Source: CAZWKX01 sp964614095 (GTDB lineage: Bacteria; Actinomycetota; Acidimicrobiia; Spongiisociales; UBA11373). From it: a DNA stretch of 64,000 bases. The translations under genes and the position numbers were made by a program. Below, piece by piece: positions 50,332-58,434 of the stretch. The stretch lies in contig CAZTJO010000002.1 of NCBI GenBank assembly GCA_964614095.1, positions 62,001 through 126,000 of the forward strand, in the 5' to 3' direction. Below the pieces are notes generated by a model, which saw only the letters and a list, made by a program, of their open reading frames with translations, did not search any database and had not been told where the DNA came from. The first letter of the stretch is position 1; every line of letters starts with the position of its first letter.

Positions 50332-51741
50332 TCAGCCCAGGTCGTGGGGCAGGGTGCTGTGAGCGGCGCGTAGGAAAGCGTAAGGGGTCACAAAAAGGAA
50401 GTTCGAAACCCGTGAGGTGTACACGTCGGCGTATCTCTCCACCTGGCGGGCGTAGAGGCTCTTGTCGTAGCCGGATCGCATGAGCGGCCCCCAGGTCTGA
50501 TTGCGGATTTCGCCCGCCGCCTTGGCCAGAGGGGCAATACGATCATCCAGACCGACGATCTGTTGCTGGAGATCGGCCAGTTCGGCATCGGGGTCGGAGA
50601 GGCCCTCGGGTGCCGCTGCGTAGTTGTGGCTCGAGCGCAGCCGGTCGAGGCGCACCTCGGCGACGCGGCGCTCCAGCGTTTCCTTCTCCGCCATGAGCCC
50701 GGTCAGGAGATTCTCGCTGGGGGCGAAGGCCTCCATCGCCTCGATCTCACCTTCGAGCTCGCGCAGGATCAGCGCCGTTCTCCAGCGCAGGAGTGCCTTC
50801 GAGACGTGCACATCGGCGAAGAGATGATCGCCCACGTAGAGGATCTCGTCTCCGGAGAGGCCGAGGTGCTCCTCGATCTGGATGGCGCTGCCACCGAAGT
50901 AGACGGCCCCCGGCTCGAGATCGCCATGGTGCGGCTGAAGCAGGGCTTGGTCTTCGTCGACAACCCGATAGAGGGGGCGCTGTTCGGAGAAGAAAGCAGG
51001 CTTCGCCGCCGAGACGATCACGAGGTCGAAGACGTCCCGCCAAGTCGTGTTGCCCTGCAGGTGTCTGTCGATGGCGTAGGCCATCATGCGCCGGGTGTAT
51101 GCCCAGTCGGCGTTTGTAATCAAGAGAAGCCGCTTGCCGGCGTGATGCTGATCGAGCAGCGCAGTGACGGCCTCGGGGTCGGGCTCGATGAATCGGTCTG
51201 GGTCGGCGAGGATCTCGTCCTTGACGGTGCCGGCCAAATGGGTCTCGTCGATGGTGGAGCGTACCCGGTGGTAGAGGTCGGAATAGTTCATCATTCCCAG
51301 CCGGCCGGCATCGAGCAGATCGACCAGCTGGGCATAGAGTGAGGACTCCGAGAGGCTGAAGAGGGTGTTGAGGAACACCCAGCGCGGCTCGTTGAGATCG
51401 ACCAAGGTGCCGGCGTAGGAGCGCCTCAGCTCCTCAAAATCGAGGAATCGGGTGCCGTGGGCGGCCCGGATCACATACCCGAAACGTGTCGGCTTCACCA
51501 GATTGCCCAGCTCCAGATCGATGATGAGGCCGCGTATCACCTGGGATGAATCGAAGGCGAGCGAGTCGGTGGGCCAGCCGGTGCCGGCGAGTGCCTCAAC
51601 TGCCTGATCGAAGGCCCGGCGTTCCCACTCCTCGACTCGATAGTGCACAAGTGTGTAATCGAGGTCGTAGCCGATGGCGCGAATCCGGCGCAGGTTCAGG
51701 GTGCGGTTCCCATAGATGCGGCGCTCAGGAGGGATGGACAT
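50332..51741 (-). CDS. HAD-IG family 5'-nucleotidase
   Basis: A 469-residue cytosolic purine 5'-nucleotidase-like protein (NT5C2/HAD-IG family). The nucleophile motif is GYDLDYTLVHY near residue 25, HAD motif II LLITNADWAYT, and the motif III/IV region DEILYVGDHLFADVH. A coiled central region (about 340-400, ENLLTGLMAEKETLERRVAEV) precedes the end. TACGAT 9 nt before the ATG may be its -10. Likely substrates are IMP or GMP, inferred from the family. Confidence 0.85.
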   Translation of the reverse strand: MSIPPERRIYGNRTLNLRRIRAIGYDLDYTLVHYRVEEWERRAFDQAVEALAGTGWPTDSLAFDSSQVIRGLIIDLELGNLVKPTRFGYVIRAAHGTRFLDFEELRRSYAGTLVDLNEPRWVFLNTLFSLSESSLYAQLVDLLDAGRLGMMNYSDLYHRVRSTIDETHLAGTVKDEILADPDRFIEPDPEAVTALLDQHHAGKRLLLITNADWAYTRRMMAYAIDRHLQGNTTWRDVFDLVIVSAAKPAFFSEQRPLYRVVDEDQALLQPHHGDLEPGAVYFGGSAIQIEEHLGLSGDEILYVGDHLFADVHVSKALLRWRTALILRELEGEIEAMEAFAPSENLLTGLMAEKETLERRVAEVRLDRLRSSHNYAAAPEGLSDPDAELADLQQQIVGLDDRIAPLAKAAGEIRNQTWGPLMRSGYDKSLYARQVERYADVYTSRVSNFLFVTPYAFLRAAHSTLPHDLG

Positions 51742-51829
51742 ACCGGTGGCATCGTAGGCGGCTGCCGGGCGCCAGTCGTGGACTCGATCGAGAACGGCAC
51801 AGCTTCTGACGCCGGCGGTATTCCGTCAC

Positions 51830-51844
51830 CTCGGTGTCACCGAG
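51830..51844. promoter_or_regulatory. Perfect 15-bp palindrome
   Basis: CTCGGTG-T-CACCGAG lies between the MscS and nucleotidase genes, 86 bases before the latter. A one-base centre cannot form a hairpin loop, so a dimeric DNA-binding protein is the simplest reading; chance is possible. Confidence 0.3.
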
Positions 51845-51940
51845 CCGCGCCCACCCCTGCTCCTGTGGGCAATCCACCCGATTGCAGGGCTTCGATCCGC
51901 AACTGGCGACGCATTCCTTCTGGGCCGCGCCCGCTTTGCG

Positions 51941-53050
51941 TCAGCCGGCGTCCTCGGCGGCACCCTTGGCTTCGAAACCGGCCGAATCCTCTTCGGGGAC
52001 TGAGGACGTCTCCTTCTCCTTGGCCATCCACACCGTGCGCTGGGGGAAGGGGATTTCGATGCCCTCACGATCAAACGCCGCCTTGATACGCCTGCGGGTC
52101 TCCCGGGCGGTGGCGAACTGCTCCCCGGGTTCCACCTTGAAGACCAGCCTGATGGCGACGGCGTTGTCTCCGAGTTCTTCGATCCCCCAAATCTCGGGCT
52201 CCTCGAGCACTGTCGCCGTCTCGATTTGCTCCTGCCAGATGCCGTCGGCGACTTCTTTGATGACCCGAACCGCATGCCCAATATCGGTGTCGTAGGCAAC
52301 CCCGATGTCGAGGACAGCCCGGGCCCACTGCTGTGACTTGTTGCCGATGCGTCGGATCTCCCCGTTGGGGATGAACCACACCGTGCCGTTTACATCGCGC
52401 AGCCGGGTGATGCGCAGCTTGATCTCCTCGACGACACCGGTGGCGTCACCCACGTCGATGATGTCGCCGACTCCGTACTGGTCCTCGATGAGCATGAAGA
52501 TTCCGCTGAGGAAGTCCCTCACCAGGCTCTGGGCGCCGAAACCCAGGGCCACGCCGACGATACCGGCGCCGGCAACCAGCGGTCCGAGGTTGACACCGAA
52601 TTCGCCGAGCACGATGACGATGGCCGTGCCGTAGATCAGCAGCGAGGTGATGCTGCGCAGTACGGTCCCCAGCGCCTGGGCGCGTTGTTTGCCCCGCTCG
52701 GCTTGGCCGGCCAGGAAGCTTGCCTTCTCCAGGGCCCGCTCGCGCAGGTTGGCGAAGCGGCCGTCCTGCACTTCCTCTTCCTCGCGCTGACGGGCACGTT
52801 GCTCCCGCTGTGTGATGAGCCGCTCGACGAGCCGCCGGATGGCGCGTCGCAGCAGCCGGTTGAGTACAAAGGCGATGAGCAGGACAAGGACCACCTCCAA
52901 CGGCTTGGCCACCAGCCACTCGACGAACTTGGCTGTGGTCCCGTTGCCGGTCAGGTTGTATATCCACTCACACACCACTCCGGGCGGATCCCCGCAGGAG
53001 TTGGTCAGGGCCGTGTCCACGACCTCCTGGGCCAGGAGCATTGCCACCAT
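51941..53050 (-). CDS. Mechanosensitive channel, MscS family
   Basis: A 369-residue small-conductance mechanosensitive channel protecting against osmotic downshock. It has three or four spans, with the pore-lining TM3 GPLVAGAGIVGVALGFGAQS leading into LVRDFLSGIFMLIEDQYGVG. The beta domain FIPNGEIRRIGNKSQ and the alpha/beta cytoplasmic vestibule follow. An unusual Glu-rich C-terminus extends past the vestibule, about 30 residues. GGAGGGATC supports ATG 53050. Confidence 0.9.
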   Translation of the reverse strand: MVAMLLAQEVVDTALTNSCGDPPGVVCEWIYNLTGNGTTAKFVEWLVAKPLEVVLVLLIAFVLNRLLRRAIRRLVERLITQREQRARQREEEEVQDGRFANLRERALEKASFLAGQAERGKQRAQALGTVLRSITSLLIYGTAIVIVLGEFGVNLGPLVAGAGIVGVALGFGAQSLVRDFLSGIFMLIEDQYGVGDIIDVGDATGVVEEIKLRITRLRDVNGTVWFIPNGEIRRIGNKSQQWARAVLDIGVAYDTDIGHAVRVIKEVADGIWQEQIETATVLEEPEIWGIEELGDNAVAIRLVFKVEPGEQFATARETRRRIKAAFDREGIEIPFPQRTVWMAKEKETSSVPEEDSAGFEAKGAAEDAG

Positions 53051-53176
53051 GATCCCTCCGGTCTGCGCAGTTCCCCGCGGAACCTAGTGGTTGAGGCGAG
53101 CCATCACCACCCGGGCATGCCGGGAGCTAGGCGCCGGGACGGGCCGGTCCTAGGCTGTTGGGCAACGGAGCGTGCC

Positions 53177-54004
53177 ATGCCTCTCGATGAGTATCGAAAA
53201 GCCAACCTGGCCAACTGGGACGAACGGGTTCCGATTCATCTTTCTTCGGACGAGTATGCCGTGGCCCAGTTCGTCGAGGACGAGACACATGTCAGCGGCG
53301 TCGTCGACTTCGATCGGGCTCTCCTTGGTGATGTTGCCGGCCGGCGCTTGCTGCACCTGCAGTGTCACTTCGGCATGGACACCCTGTCGCTGGCCCGGCT
53401 CGGCGCCGAGGTCACCGGGGTGGACTTCTCCGACGTGGCCATCACCGAGGCGCGCCGCCTCAGTGAGCAGAGCGGGGTGCCGGGGCGGTTCATCGTTGCC
53501 GAGCTCTACGACACCCCCAAGGTGCTCGAGGAGCAGTTCGACATCGTCTACACCGGAGTGGGGGCGCTCAACTGGCTGCCGGACACAAAGGGCTGGGCCG
53601 AGGTGATCGACCACTTCCTTGCCCCTGGGGGCATCTTTTTCATGCGGGAAGGCCACCCGGTGCTGCTGAGTCTCAGCTGGCGGCCGGAGGACGACATGCT
53701 GGTGGTGGGCCATCCCTACTTCGAGACGCCGGAGCCCATCGTCGACGACATGGATCACTCCTATGTGGGAGAGGGTGCCATCGAGCACTCCCGCACCTAC
53801 GAGTGGAATCACGGCCTGGCCGAGATCGTGTCCGCGCTCCTTGATGTCGGCCTCCGGCTCACCGCGTTTCGTGAACATCGTGAGGTGGAGTGGCAGGGCC
53901 TGCCCAGCATGGTGGTCGGGGATGACGGCCGCTGGCGCTTGCCCGACCGGCAGCGTAATTTGGTGCCGCTCATGTACACCCTCATAGCTGAGAAGCCGGC
54001 ATAG
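53177..54004 (+). CDS. SAM-dependent methyltransferase
   Basis: A 275-residue class I methyltransferase from ATG 53177, preceded by a CGGAG site. Motif I departs from the usual GxGxG: RRLLHLQCHFGMDTLSLA, with VTGVDFSDVAI as the acidic beta-2. This LQCHFGMDT form is found in a large actinobacterial methyltransferase group. Post-motif regions (YTGVGALNWLPD, PGGIFFMREGHPVLL) agree. The substrate is unknown. The upstream frame back to 52685 is antisense to the MscS gene and not real. Confidence 0.8.
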   Translation: MPLDEYRKANLANWDERVPIHLSSDEYAVAQFVEDETHVSGVVDFDRALLGDVAGRRLLHLQCHFGMDTLSLARLGAEVTGVDFSDVAITEARRLSEQSGVPGRFIVAELYDTPKVLEEQFDIVYTGVGALNWLPDTKGWAEVIDHFLAPGGIFFMREGHPVLLSLSWRPEDDMLVVGHPYFETPEPIVDDMDHSYVGEGAIEHSRTYEWNHGLAEIVSALLDVGLRLTAFREHREVEWQGLPSMVVGDDGRWRLPDRQRNLVPLMYTLIAEKPA

Positions 54005-54007
54005 GAA

Positions 54008-54028
54008 ACCTGAGAAATATCCTCAGGT
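54008..54028. promoter_or_regulatory. Inverted repeat upstream of the response regulator
   Basis: ACCTGAG-N7-CTCAGGT is a perfect 7-bp dyad 32 bases before the regulator ATG and 4 bases after the methyltransferase stop. It may be the response regulator's autoregulatory site or a weak terminator. CATAAT (54047-54052) ends 8 nt before the ATG and is the likely -10. Confidence 0.5.
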
Positions 54029-54060
54029 AACAGTACGGCGTTCTGGCATAATCGACACCT

Positions 54061-54732
54061 ATGAGACTTCTGGTTGTCGAAGACGAAAGGCGCCTGGCCG
54101 AGGCGCTGCAGCGGGGCCTGGAGGCGGAGGGCTACTCGGTGGATTTGGCGCTCGATGGGCTGGACGGATTCGCCAAGGCGCAATCGGAGCAGTACGACGC
54201 CATCGTGCTCGACATCCTGCTGCCCGGGATGAACGGCTACAAGGTGTGTGCCGAACTCAGGGCGGCAGGCAACTGGACGCCGATCCTCATGCTCACGGCC
54301 AAGGACGGCGAATACGACGAGGCTGAGGCCTTTGATACCGGTGCCGACGATTTCCTGTCCAAGCCATTCTCCTACGTGGTGCTCCTGGCCCGGCTGCGCT
54401 CGCTGACTCGCCGCAGCGTTGGGGGCCGATCCGCCGTTTACGAGATGGGCGACCTGCACCTGGATCCGGCAAGCCGTACCTGTGAGCGAGCCGGCACGTA
54501 CGTCGATCTCACCCGACGCGAGTTTGCGTTGCTCGAAGAGCTGGCCAAACAGCCCGGCAAGGTGGTGCCCAAACTCAAGCTGCTTGAGGCGGTGTGGGGC
54601 GCCAACTCTGAGGTCGACCCCAACGTGGTCGAGGTGTACATCGGATATCTGCGCAACAAGATCGATCGGCCCTTCGGTCGCGCCTCACTGCAGACCGTAC
54701 GCGGCGTCGGCTATCGACTCACCGAGGATTGA
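54061..54732 (+). CDS. OmpR-family response regulator
   Basis: A 223-residue regulator: receiver domain with acidic pocket VVEDE, phosphoacceptor D51 (AIVLDILLPG), and K in FLSKPFSY. A winged-helix DNA-binding domain follows (about 125-223, LTRREFALLEELAKQPGKVV, ending in VRGVGYRL). It is one base from overlapping its kinase partner (TGATG), so the pair forms a standard two-component operon. Autoregulation via the dyad at 54008 is plausible. Confidence 0.93.
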   Translation: MRLLVVEDERRLAEALQRGLEAEGYSVDLALDGLDGFAKAQSEQYDAIVLDILLPGMNGYKVCAELRAAGNWTPILMLTAKDGEYDEAEAFDTGADDFLSKPFSYVVLLARLRSLTRRSVGGRSAVYEMGDLHLDPASRTCERAGTYVDLTRREFALLEELAKQPGKVVPKLKLLEAVWGANSEVDPNVVEVYIGYLRNKIDRPFGRASLQTVRGVGYRLTED

Positions 54733-56468
54733 TGGCACTCTTCCGTTCGGTCAGGTCGCGTATCACGCTGGTCACGACGATCATCGTGGCGGCAACGCTC
54801 ATGGCGGCCGGCATGGGGCTGTTGGTGTTCACCCGACGTGCCCTGGTCAGCGATGTGCGGAGGGCACTCACCGCCAATCTGGTCGAGGCTCAGCAGGAGC
54901 TCAACAACGGGGTGGTCACCGAGCTGGGCCTGCTGTCGCTCGGCGTAACCGTTGACCCCTTTGAGATATCCGGCGACATCGTCGAGGGCACGTGCTCGCC
55001 GATCCTGGCCGAGGCATACGGCAACTCGCGCCGGCAGATGGACGGCTTTTTTGCTCTGGCCGCTCTCGATGAGGAGACCGTGGCCGCCTACGAAGCGTGT
55101 ATCGCCGCCAGCGATCCGATGGTCCAGTCGATCGGGCACTGTGAGCAGGTAGCGGTGGATGCCGTGGGCAATCCTTACGTTACCTATGAGGGGTTCCGCG
55201 ATGTTGTGGCGTCCGAGGCATTCGATGCGGCCTACGACCAGTGTTTGGCCGGATCGCTGCTGATCGATGAGCGCGTCGGCGAGGCTGCCCTCGTGTGCAA
55301 TCGTGTCGTCGACTCTGCTTTCCTCGGTATCGACGTGCTGAATCAGGCTGCGGTCGAAGGCCGCATCAACACCGCTCTCTTCAGCTACTCGGCCTGCATG
55401 AGAGGCAACGGTGTGCCCGACTATCCGGACCTGACCTACCTGGGTGCCGGCGCGGAAGGCCCGTCGGTGCTGGCCGGCCTTGCCGGCGCCACGGTGGTGC
55501 TGCCCTCGCTGGCCTCGGTGCGTTCGAGTGTGGACACGTTTGGCACCGTCATCGCTCTGGTAGTGCCCGCGCTCGTTCTCGGGCTGGCCCTGCTCACCTG
55601 GCTTGTTGTGGGTCGGTCCCTGCAGCCGGTCGAAGCGATTCGGGCCCGCGTTGCCGAGATAGGCGCCGAGGCTCTGGATCAGCGCGTGCCCGATCCCGGC
55701 ACCGACGACGAGATAGGCAGCCTTGCCGGGACCATGAACCGCATGCTTGAGCGTCTGGAGAGGTCCGCCGAGCGGCAGCGCCGGTTCGTCTCCGATGCTT
55801 CCCACGAGCTGAGAAGTCCTCTGGCGTCCATTCGTACCCAGATCGAGGTGGCCCTCACCCATCCCGGCCTCATGGATTGGACCGGGGTCGGCATGGGCGT
55901 GCTGGAGGAGAGCAGGCGTATGGAACGGCTCGTCAACGATCTCTTGGCCCTGGCCCGCGCCGATGAAGGCGTGATCGTTGCTCGCACCGAAGAAGTGAAT
56001 CTGGGGGAGCTGGTGGTCTCCGAAGCGGGTCACGTCGAGGCTCTGGAAGTGGATCTCTCCGCGGTGGCGGATGCATCGGCCCGCGGTGATGCGTTGGGCC
56101 TGAGGCGAGTGGTGCGCAATCTGATCGACAACGCGGCGCGCCATGCCAACAGCCGGCTGAGCTTCGAGGTGCAGCGTGATCGCAAGGAGGTCCGGATCGT
56201 TGTGGAGGACGACGGCTCCGGCATCCCCGAGGAAGACCGCGAGCGTGTGTTCGACCGGTTCACCCGGCTGGAGGAGGGCCGCACCCGGGATGCCGGGGGC
56301 GCCGGCCTGGGCCTCGCCGTGGTGCGAGAGACGGTGGAAGCCCACGGTGGGACCGTGACCGTGGAGACTGGCAGCCGTGGCGGTGCCCGCATGGTGGTGC
56401 GGCTGCCGGTAACGGGGAGCCGGCGCTTGAGGCGAAATCTGCGGGACAGAGACACGAGCCGAGACTGA
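54732..56468 (+). CDS. Sensor histidine kinase with six-cysteine extracytoplasmic domain
   Basis: A 578-residue kinase. TM1 spans about 11-33 and TM2 272-294, followed by HAMP (about 295-345), HisKA with H358 (SDASHELRSPLASIRT) and HATPase (NLIDNAARHA, DDGSGIPEED, GAGLGLAVV). The extracytoplasmic sensor (34-270) has six cysteines (88, 123, 137, 171, 189, 222), enough for three disulfides. It includes ACMRGNGVPDYPD, close to the CMRxxGVPxFPDP motif common in exported actinobacterial proteins. The signal is unknown. Confidence 0.92.
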   Translation: MALFRSVRSRITLVTTIIVAATLMAAGMGLLVFTRRALVSDVRRALTANLVEAQQELNNGVVTELGLLSLGVTVDPFEISGDIVEGTCSPILAEAYGNSRRQMDGFFALAALDEETVAAYEACIAASDPMVQSIGHCEQVAVDAVGNPYVTYEGFRDVVASEAFDAAYDQCLAGSLLIDERVGEAALVCNRVVDSAFLGIDVLNQAAVEGRINTALFSYSACMRGNGVPDYPDLTYLGAGAEGPSVLAGLAGATVVLPSLASVRSSVDTFGTVIALVVPALVLGLALLTWLVVGRSLQPVEAIRARVAEIGAEALDQRVPDPGTDDEIGSLAGTMNRMLERLERSAERQRRFVSDASHELRSPLASIRTQIEVALTHPGLMDWTGVGMGVLEESRRMERLVNDLLALARADEGVIVARTEEVNLGELVVSEAGHVEALEVDLSAVADASARGDALGLRRVVRNLIDNAARHANSRLSFEVQRDRKEVRIVVEDDGSGIPEEDRERVFDRFTRLEEGRTRDAGGAGLGLAVVRETVEAHGGTVTVETGSRGGARMVVRLPVTGSRRLRRNLRDRDTSRD

Positions 56469-56502
56469 CGCCGCGACTCCGGATCACTAGCGTCTTCACG
56501 AC

Positions 56503-57117
56503 ATGAGTGCTCTTGTCATCGCCGGGTACCTGCTCGGCGCCTACCTGCTGGGATCGGTGTCGTTCTCCTACGTCGTTGCTCGTGTCTTCTCGGGGGCCGA
56601 CCTGCGCAACGTCGGCACCGGCACCGTCTCGGGCAGCGGCGTTGGGGTGGCCGCCGGGTTTTGGCCGATGGCGCTGGCCGGCCTGCTCGACATCGGCAAG
56701 GGCGTTTCCGCGGTGGTGCCGATGGCCGGTTCTCGGCCGATGATCGCCGCTCTTGCCGCCGGAGCCGCGGCCATCGGGCACAACTGGTCGATCTTCCTGC
56801 GCGGCTCGGGTGGCCGGGCCATGGGAATTGCCCTCGGTTCCACCGTCTACATGGCCTGGGAGGGCACCGTGGTGCTGAGCCTCGGCCTTGCCCTGGGCAA
56901 GCTGGCACGGATGACCTCGGTGGGCTGTTTTGTGGCACAGATCGTGCTGCCGGTAGTCCTTGGTGTCACTCGGGGCCGCGTCGGCGTGGTGCTGGGGTTT
57001 GCCGTTGTGTTGCCGCAGTGGGTGAAGCGGGCGATGGGCAACGCTCCGGCCCGGCCGCGAGAGGCGGGGGCCTATCTGTATCGCCTGGTTTTTGACCAGG
57101 ACCCCAGACGAGAGTGA
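56503..57117 (+). CDS. PlsY-like glycerol-3-phosphate acyltransferase
   Basis: A 204-residue membrane protein with about five spans. Motif 1 (GSVSFSYVVAR) and motif 3 (GHNWSIFLRGSGGRAMGIALG) match PlsY, which uses acyl phosphate to make lysophosphatidic acid. Motif 2 is unusual: DLRNVGTGTVSGSGVG replaces the typical GSGNxGATN. Either this is a divergent PlsY or a related enzyme with another acceptor. TAGCGT at 56488 is a candidate -10. Its stop overlaps an ATG at 57114 of the following region, but the real degV start is at 57174. Confidence 0.7.
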   Translation: MSALVIAGYLLGAYLLGSVSFSYVVARVFSGADLRNVGTGTVSGSGVGVAAGFWPMALAGLLDIGKGVSAVVPMAGSRPMIAALAAGAAAIGHNWSIFLRGSGGRAMGIALGSTVYMAWEGTVVLSLGLALGKLARMTSVGCFVAQIVLPVVLGVTRGRVGVVLGFAVVLPQWVKRAMGNAPARPREAGAYLYRLVFDQDPRRE

Positions 57118-57173
57118 CCGGACCTGGCGTGGGTCGGAGTCGAGTAGGGTCTCGGCAACGAGGTGACACAAGC

Positions 57174-57998
57174 ATGGGCGTTCGGGTCATCACCGATTCG
57201 ACGGCGGCCCTTGATGCCGCGACGGCTGCTGAGAACGGCATCATCATCGTTCCTACGGTGGTGACGCTTGGTGGTGTCTCCTATCGCGACGGAGAGCTTC
57301 CGCTTCAGGAGCTCGTGGAGCGTTTCGACGAGGGGGTGTCAACGGCCGGCCCTCCTCCGGGCGCTTTTGCCGCGGTGCTCGATGGGGCGCAGCACGGAGC
57401 GGTGATTCTGACCGTGGCATCAGGGCTCAGCAGCGTCCACCGGGCCGCAAGTGTGGGAGCCGGTGAATCCAGTGTCGACGTGCGCCTGGTGGACACCGGC
57501 ACTTCGGCGGGGGCACTGGCACTGGTGGCGCTTCATGCGGCCAAGGTGGCCGCGTCGGGCGCTTCGCTGGACGCGGTGGAGGCGGCGGCTCGGGAGGTCG
57601 CAGACGAGGCTCGCCTCTATGGGGCCCTGAAGACGCTCGAGTACCTCATTCGAGGCGGCCGGGTGAACGGCATCGTCGGCGGTCTCGCCCACCGTCTCGG
57701 CGTGCAGCCGCTTTTTGAACTGCGGCGGGGACGTATCGGCCGGCTTCGTCCCGCCTTCAGCCGGCGCGGTGCCCTCAATCGGCTCATCAAGCTGTGGCGA
57801 AAGAGCCGGGTGGACGGGGCTCGTCTGCACGTCATCGCGCTCCATGCCATGGCTCGCGAGGAGGCGGAAAGCCTGCTCGAGCGGGTTCGGGCCGAGGTCG
57901 AGCCGGAGACGGCGCTGGTTGCCGAGTTCGGCGCGGTCATGGTGGCGCACACCGGCCCCGGCCTGATCGGCCTGTCCTGGTGGTGGGAGGAGGGCTGA
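57174..57998 (+). CDS. DegV-family fatty-acid-binding protein
   Basis: A 274-residue protein. The start MGVRVITDSTAALDAATAAE (ATG 57174) fits the family consensus, with the conserved DST motif binding the fatty acid carboxylate. Other hallmarks are PPGAFAAVLD, ASGLSSVHRAA, VDTGTSAGALALVALHAA and the late HTGPGLIGLSW. The family supplies fatty acids to the FakA kinase; no fakA is near. It lies downstream of a PlsY-like gene, which fits lipid metabolism. Confidence 0.85.
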   Translation: MGVRVITDSTAALDAATAAENGIIIVPTVVTLGGVSYRDGELPLQELVERFDEGVSTAGPPPGAFAAVLDGAQHGAVILTVASGLSSVHRAASVGAGESSVDVRLVDTGTSAGALALVALHAAKVAASGASLDAVEAAAREVADEARLYGALKTLEYLIRGGRVNGIVGGLAHRLGVQPLFELRRGRIGRLRPAFSRRGALNRLIKLWRKSRVDGARLHVIALHAMAREEAESLLERVRAEVEPETALVAEFGAVMVAHTGPGLIGLSWWWEEG

Positions 57999-58005
57999 GC
58001 CCTCC
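57989..58005 (+). promoter_or_regulatory. Hairpin sequestering the archease ribosome site
   Basis: GGAGGGC-TGA-GCCCTCC is a perfect 7-bp stem whose loop is the degV stop codon and whose 3' end abuts the archease ATG at 58006. The GGAGGG that would serve as Shine-Dalgarno lies in the stem, so ribosomes ending degV may open it. This implies translational coupling. Confidence 0.5.
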
Positions 58006-58419
58006 ATGGCCCGCTACGAGATCCTCGCCCACACCGCGGATACCGGGATCGTTGCCTATGGGTCCACGCTCGAGGAGGTCTTTGCGAACGCCGCCTTCGG
58101 CATGTTCGGCCTCACCTTCGGCCCGCCGGCGGCGCCGGTGGCCGAGGAGCGTCACATCGAAGCGGAAGGGCAGGGCCTCGACGAGTTGCTGGTCGCTTGG
58201 CTCTCCGAGATCCTGGCGATTGCCGAGATCGAAGGTTTGGTCTTCACGTCGTTCCGGGTTGCCGAGATGGGGCAGGGCAGGGTCGTCGGCACCGCCTCGG
58301 GGTCGCCTGTTGAAGGGGTCGAGCTGGCGGGCCCTCCGGTGAAGGCCGTCACCTACCACGACCTCGAAGTGGTGGAGACCAGCACAGGCTGGCGGGCTCG
58401 GGTGATCTTCGACGTCTAG
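58006..58419 (+). CDS. Archease-like protein
   Basis: A 137-residue protein with the archease pattern: an N-terminal Asp cluster (EILAHTADTGIVAYG), DELLVAWLSEILAIAE, VKAVTYHDLEVVE and the terminal FDV. Archease speeds RtcB turnover by promoting guanylation and supplying metal. It immediately precedes the rtcB gene, as in many bacterial RNA-repair loci. It follows degV by 7 bases. Confidence 0.85.
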   Translation: MARYEILAHTADTGIVAYGSTLEEVFANAAFGMFGLTFGPPAAPVAEERHIEAEGQGLDELLVAWLSEILAIAEIEGLVFTSFRVAEMGQGRVVGTASGSPVEGVELAGPPVKAVTYHDLEVVETSTGWRARVIFDV

Positions 58420-58422
58420 GCC

Positions 58423-58428
58423 TACAGT
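58423..58428 (+). promoter_or_regulatory. -10 hexamer TACAGT of a leaderless promoter for rtcB
   Basis: TACAGT ends exactly 6 nt before the rtcB ATG at 58435, in the 15-base gap after archease. It could give rtcB independent expression as a leaderless mRNA. Confidence 0.45.
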
Positions 58429-58434
58429 GCTCCT

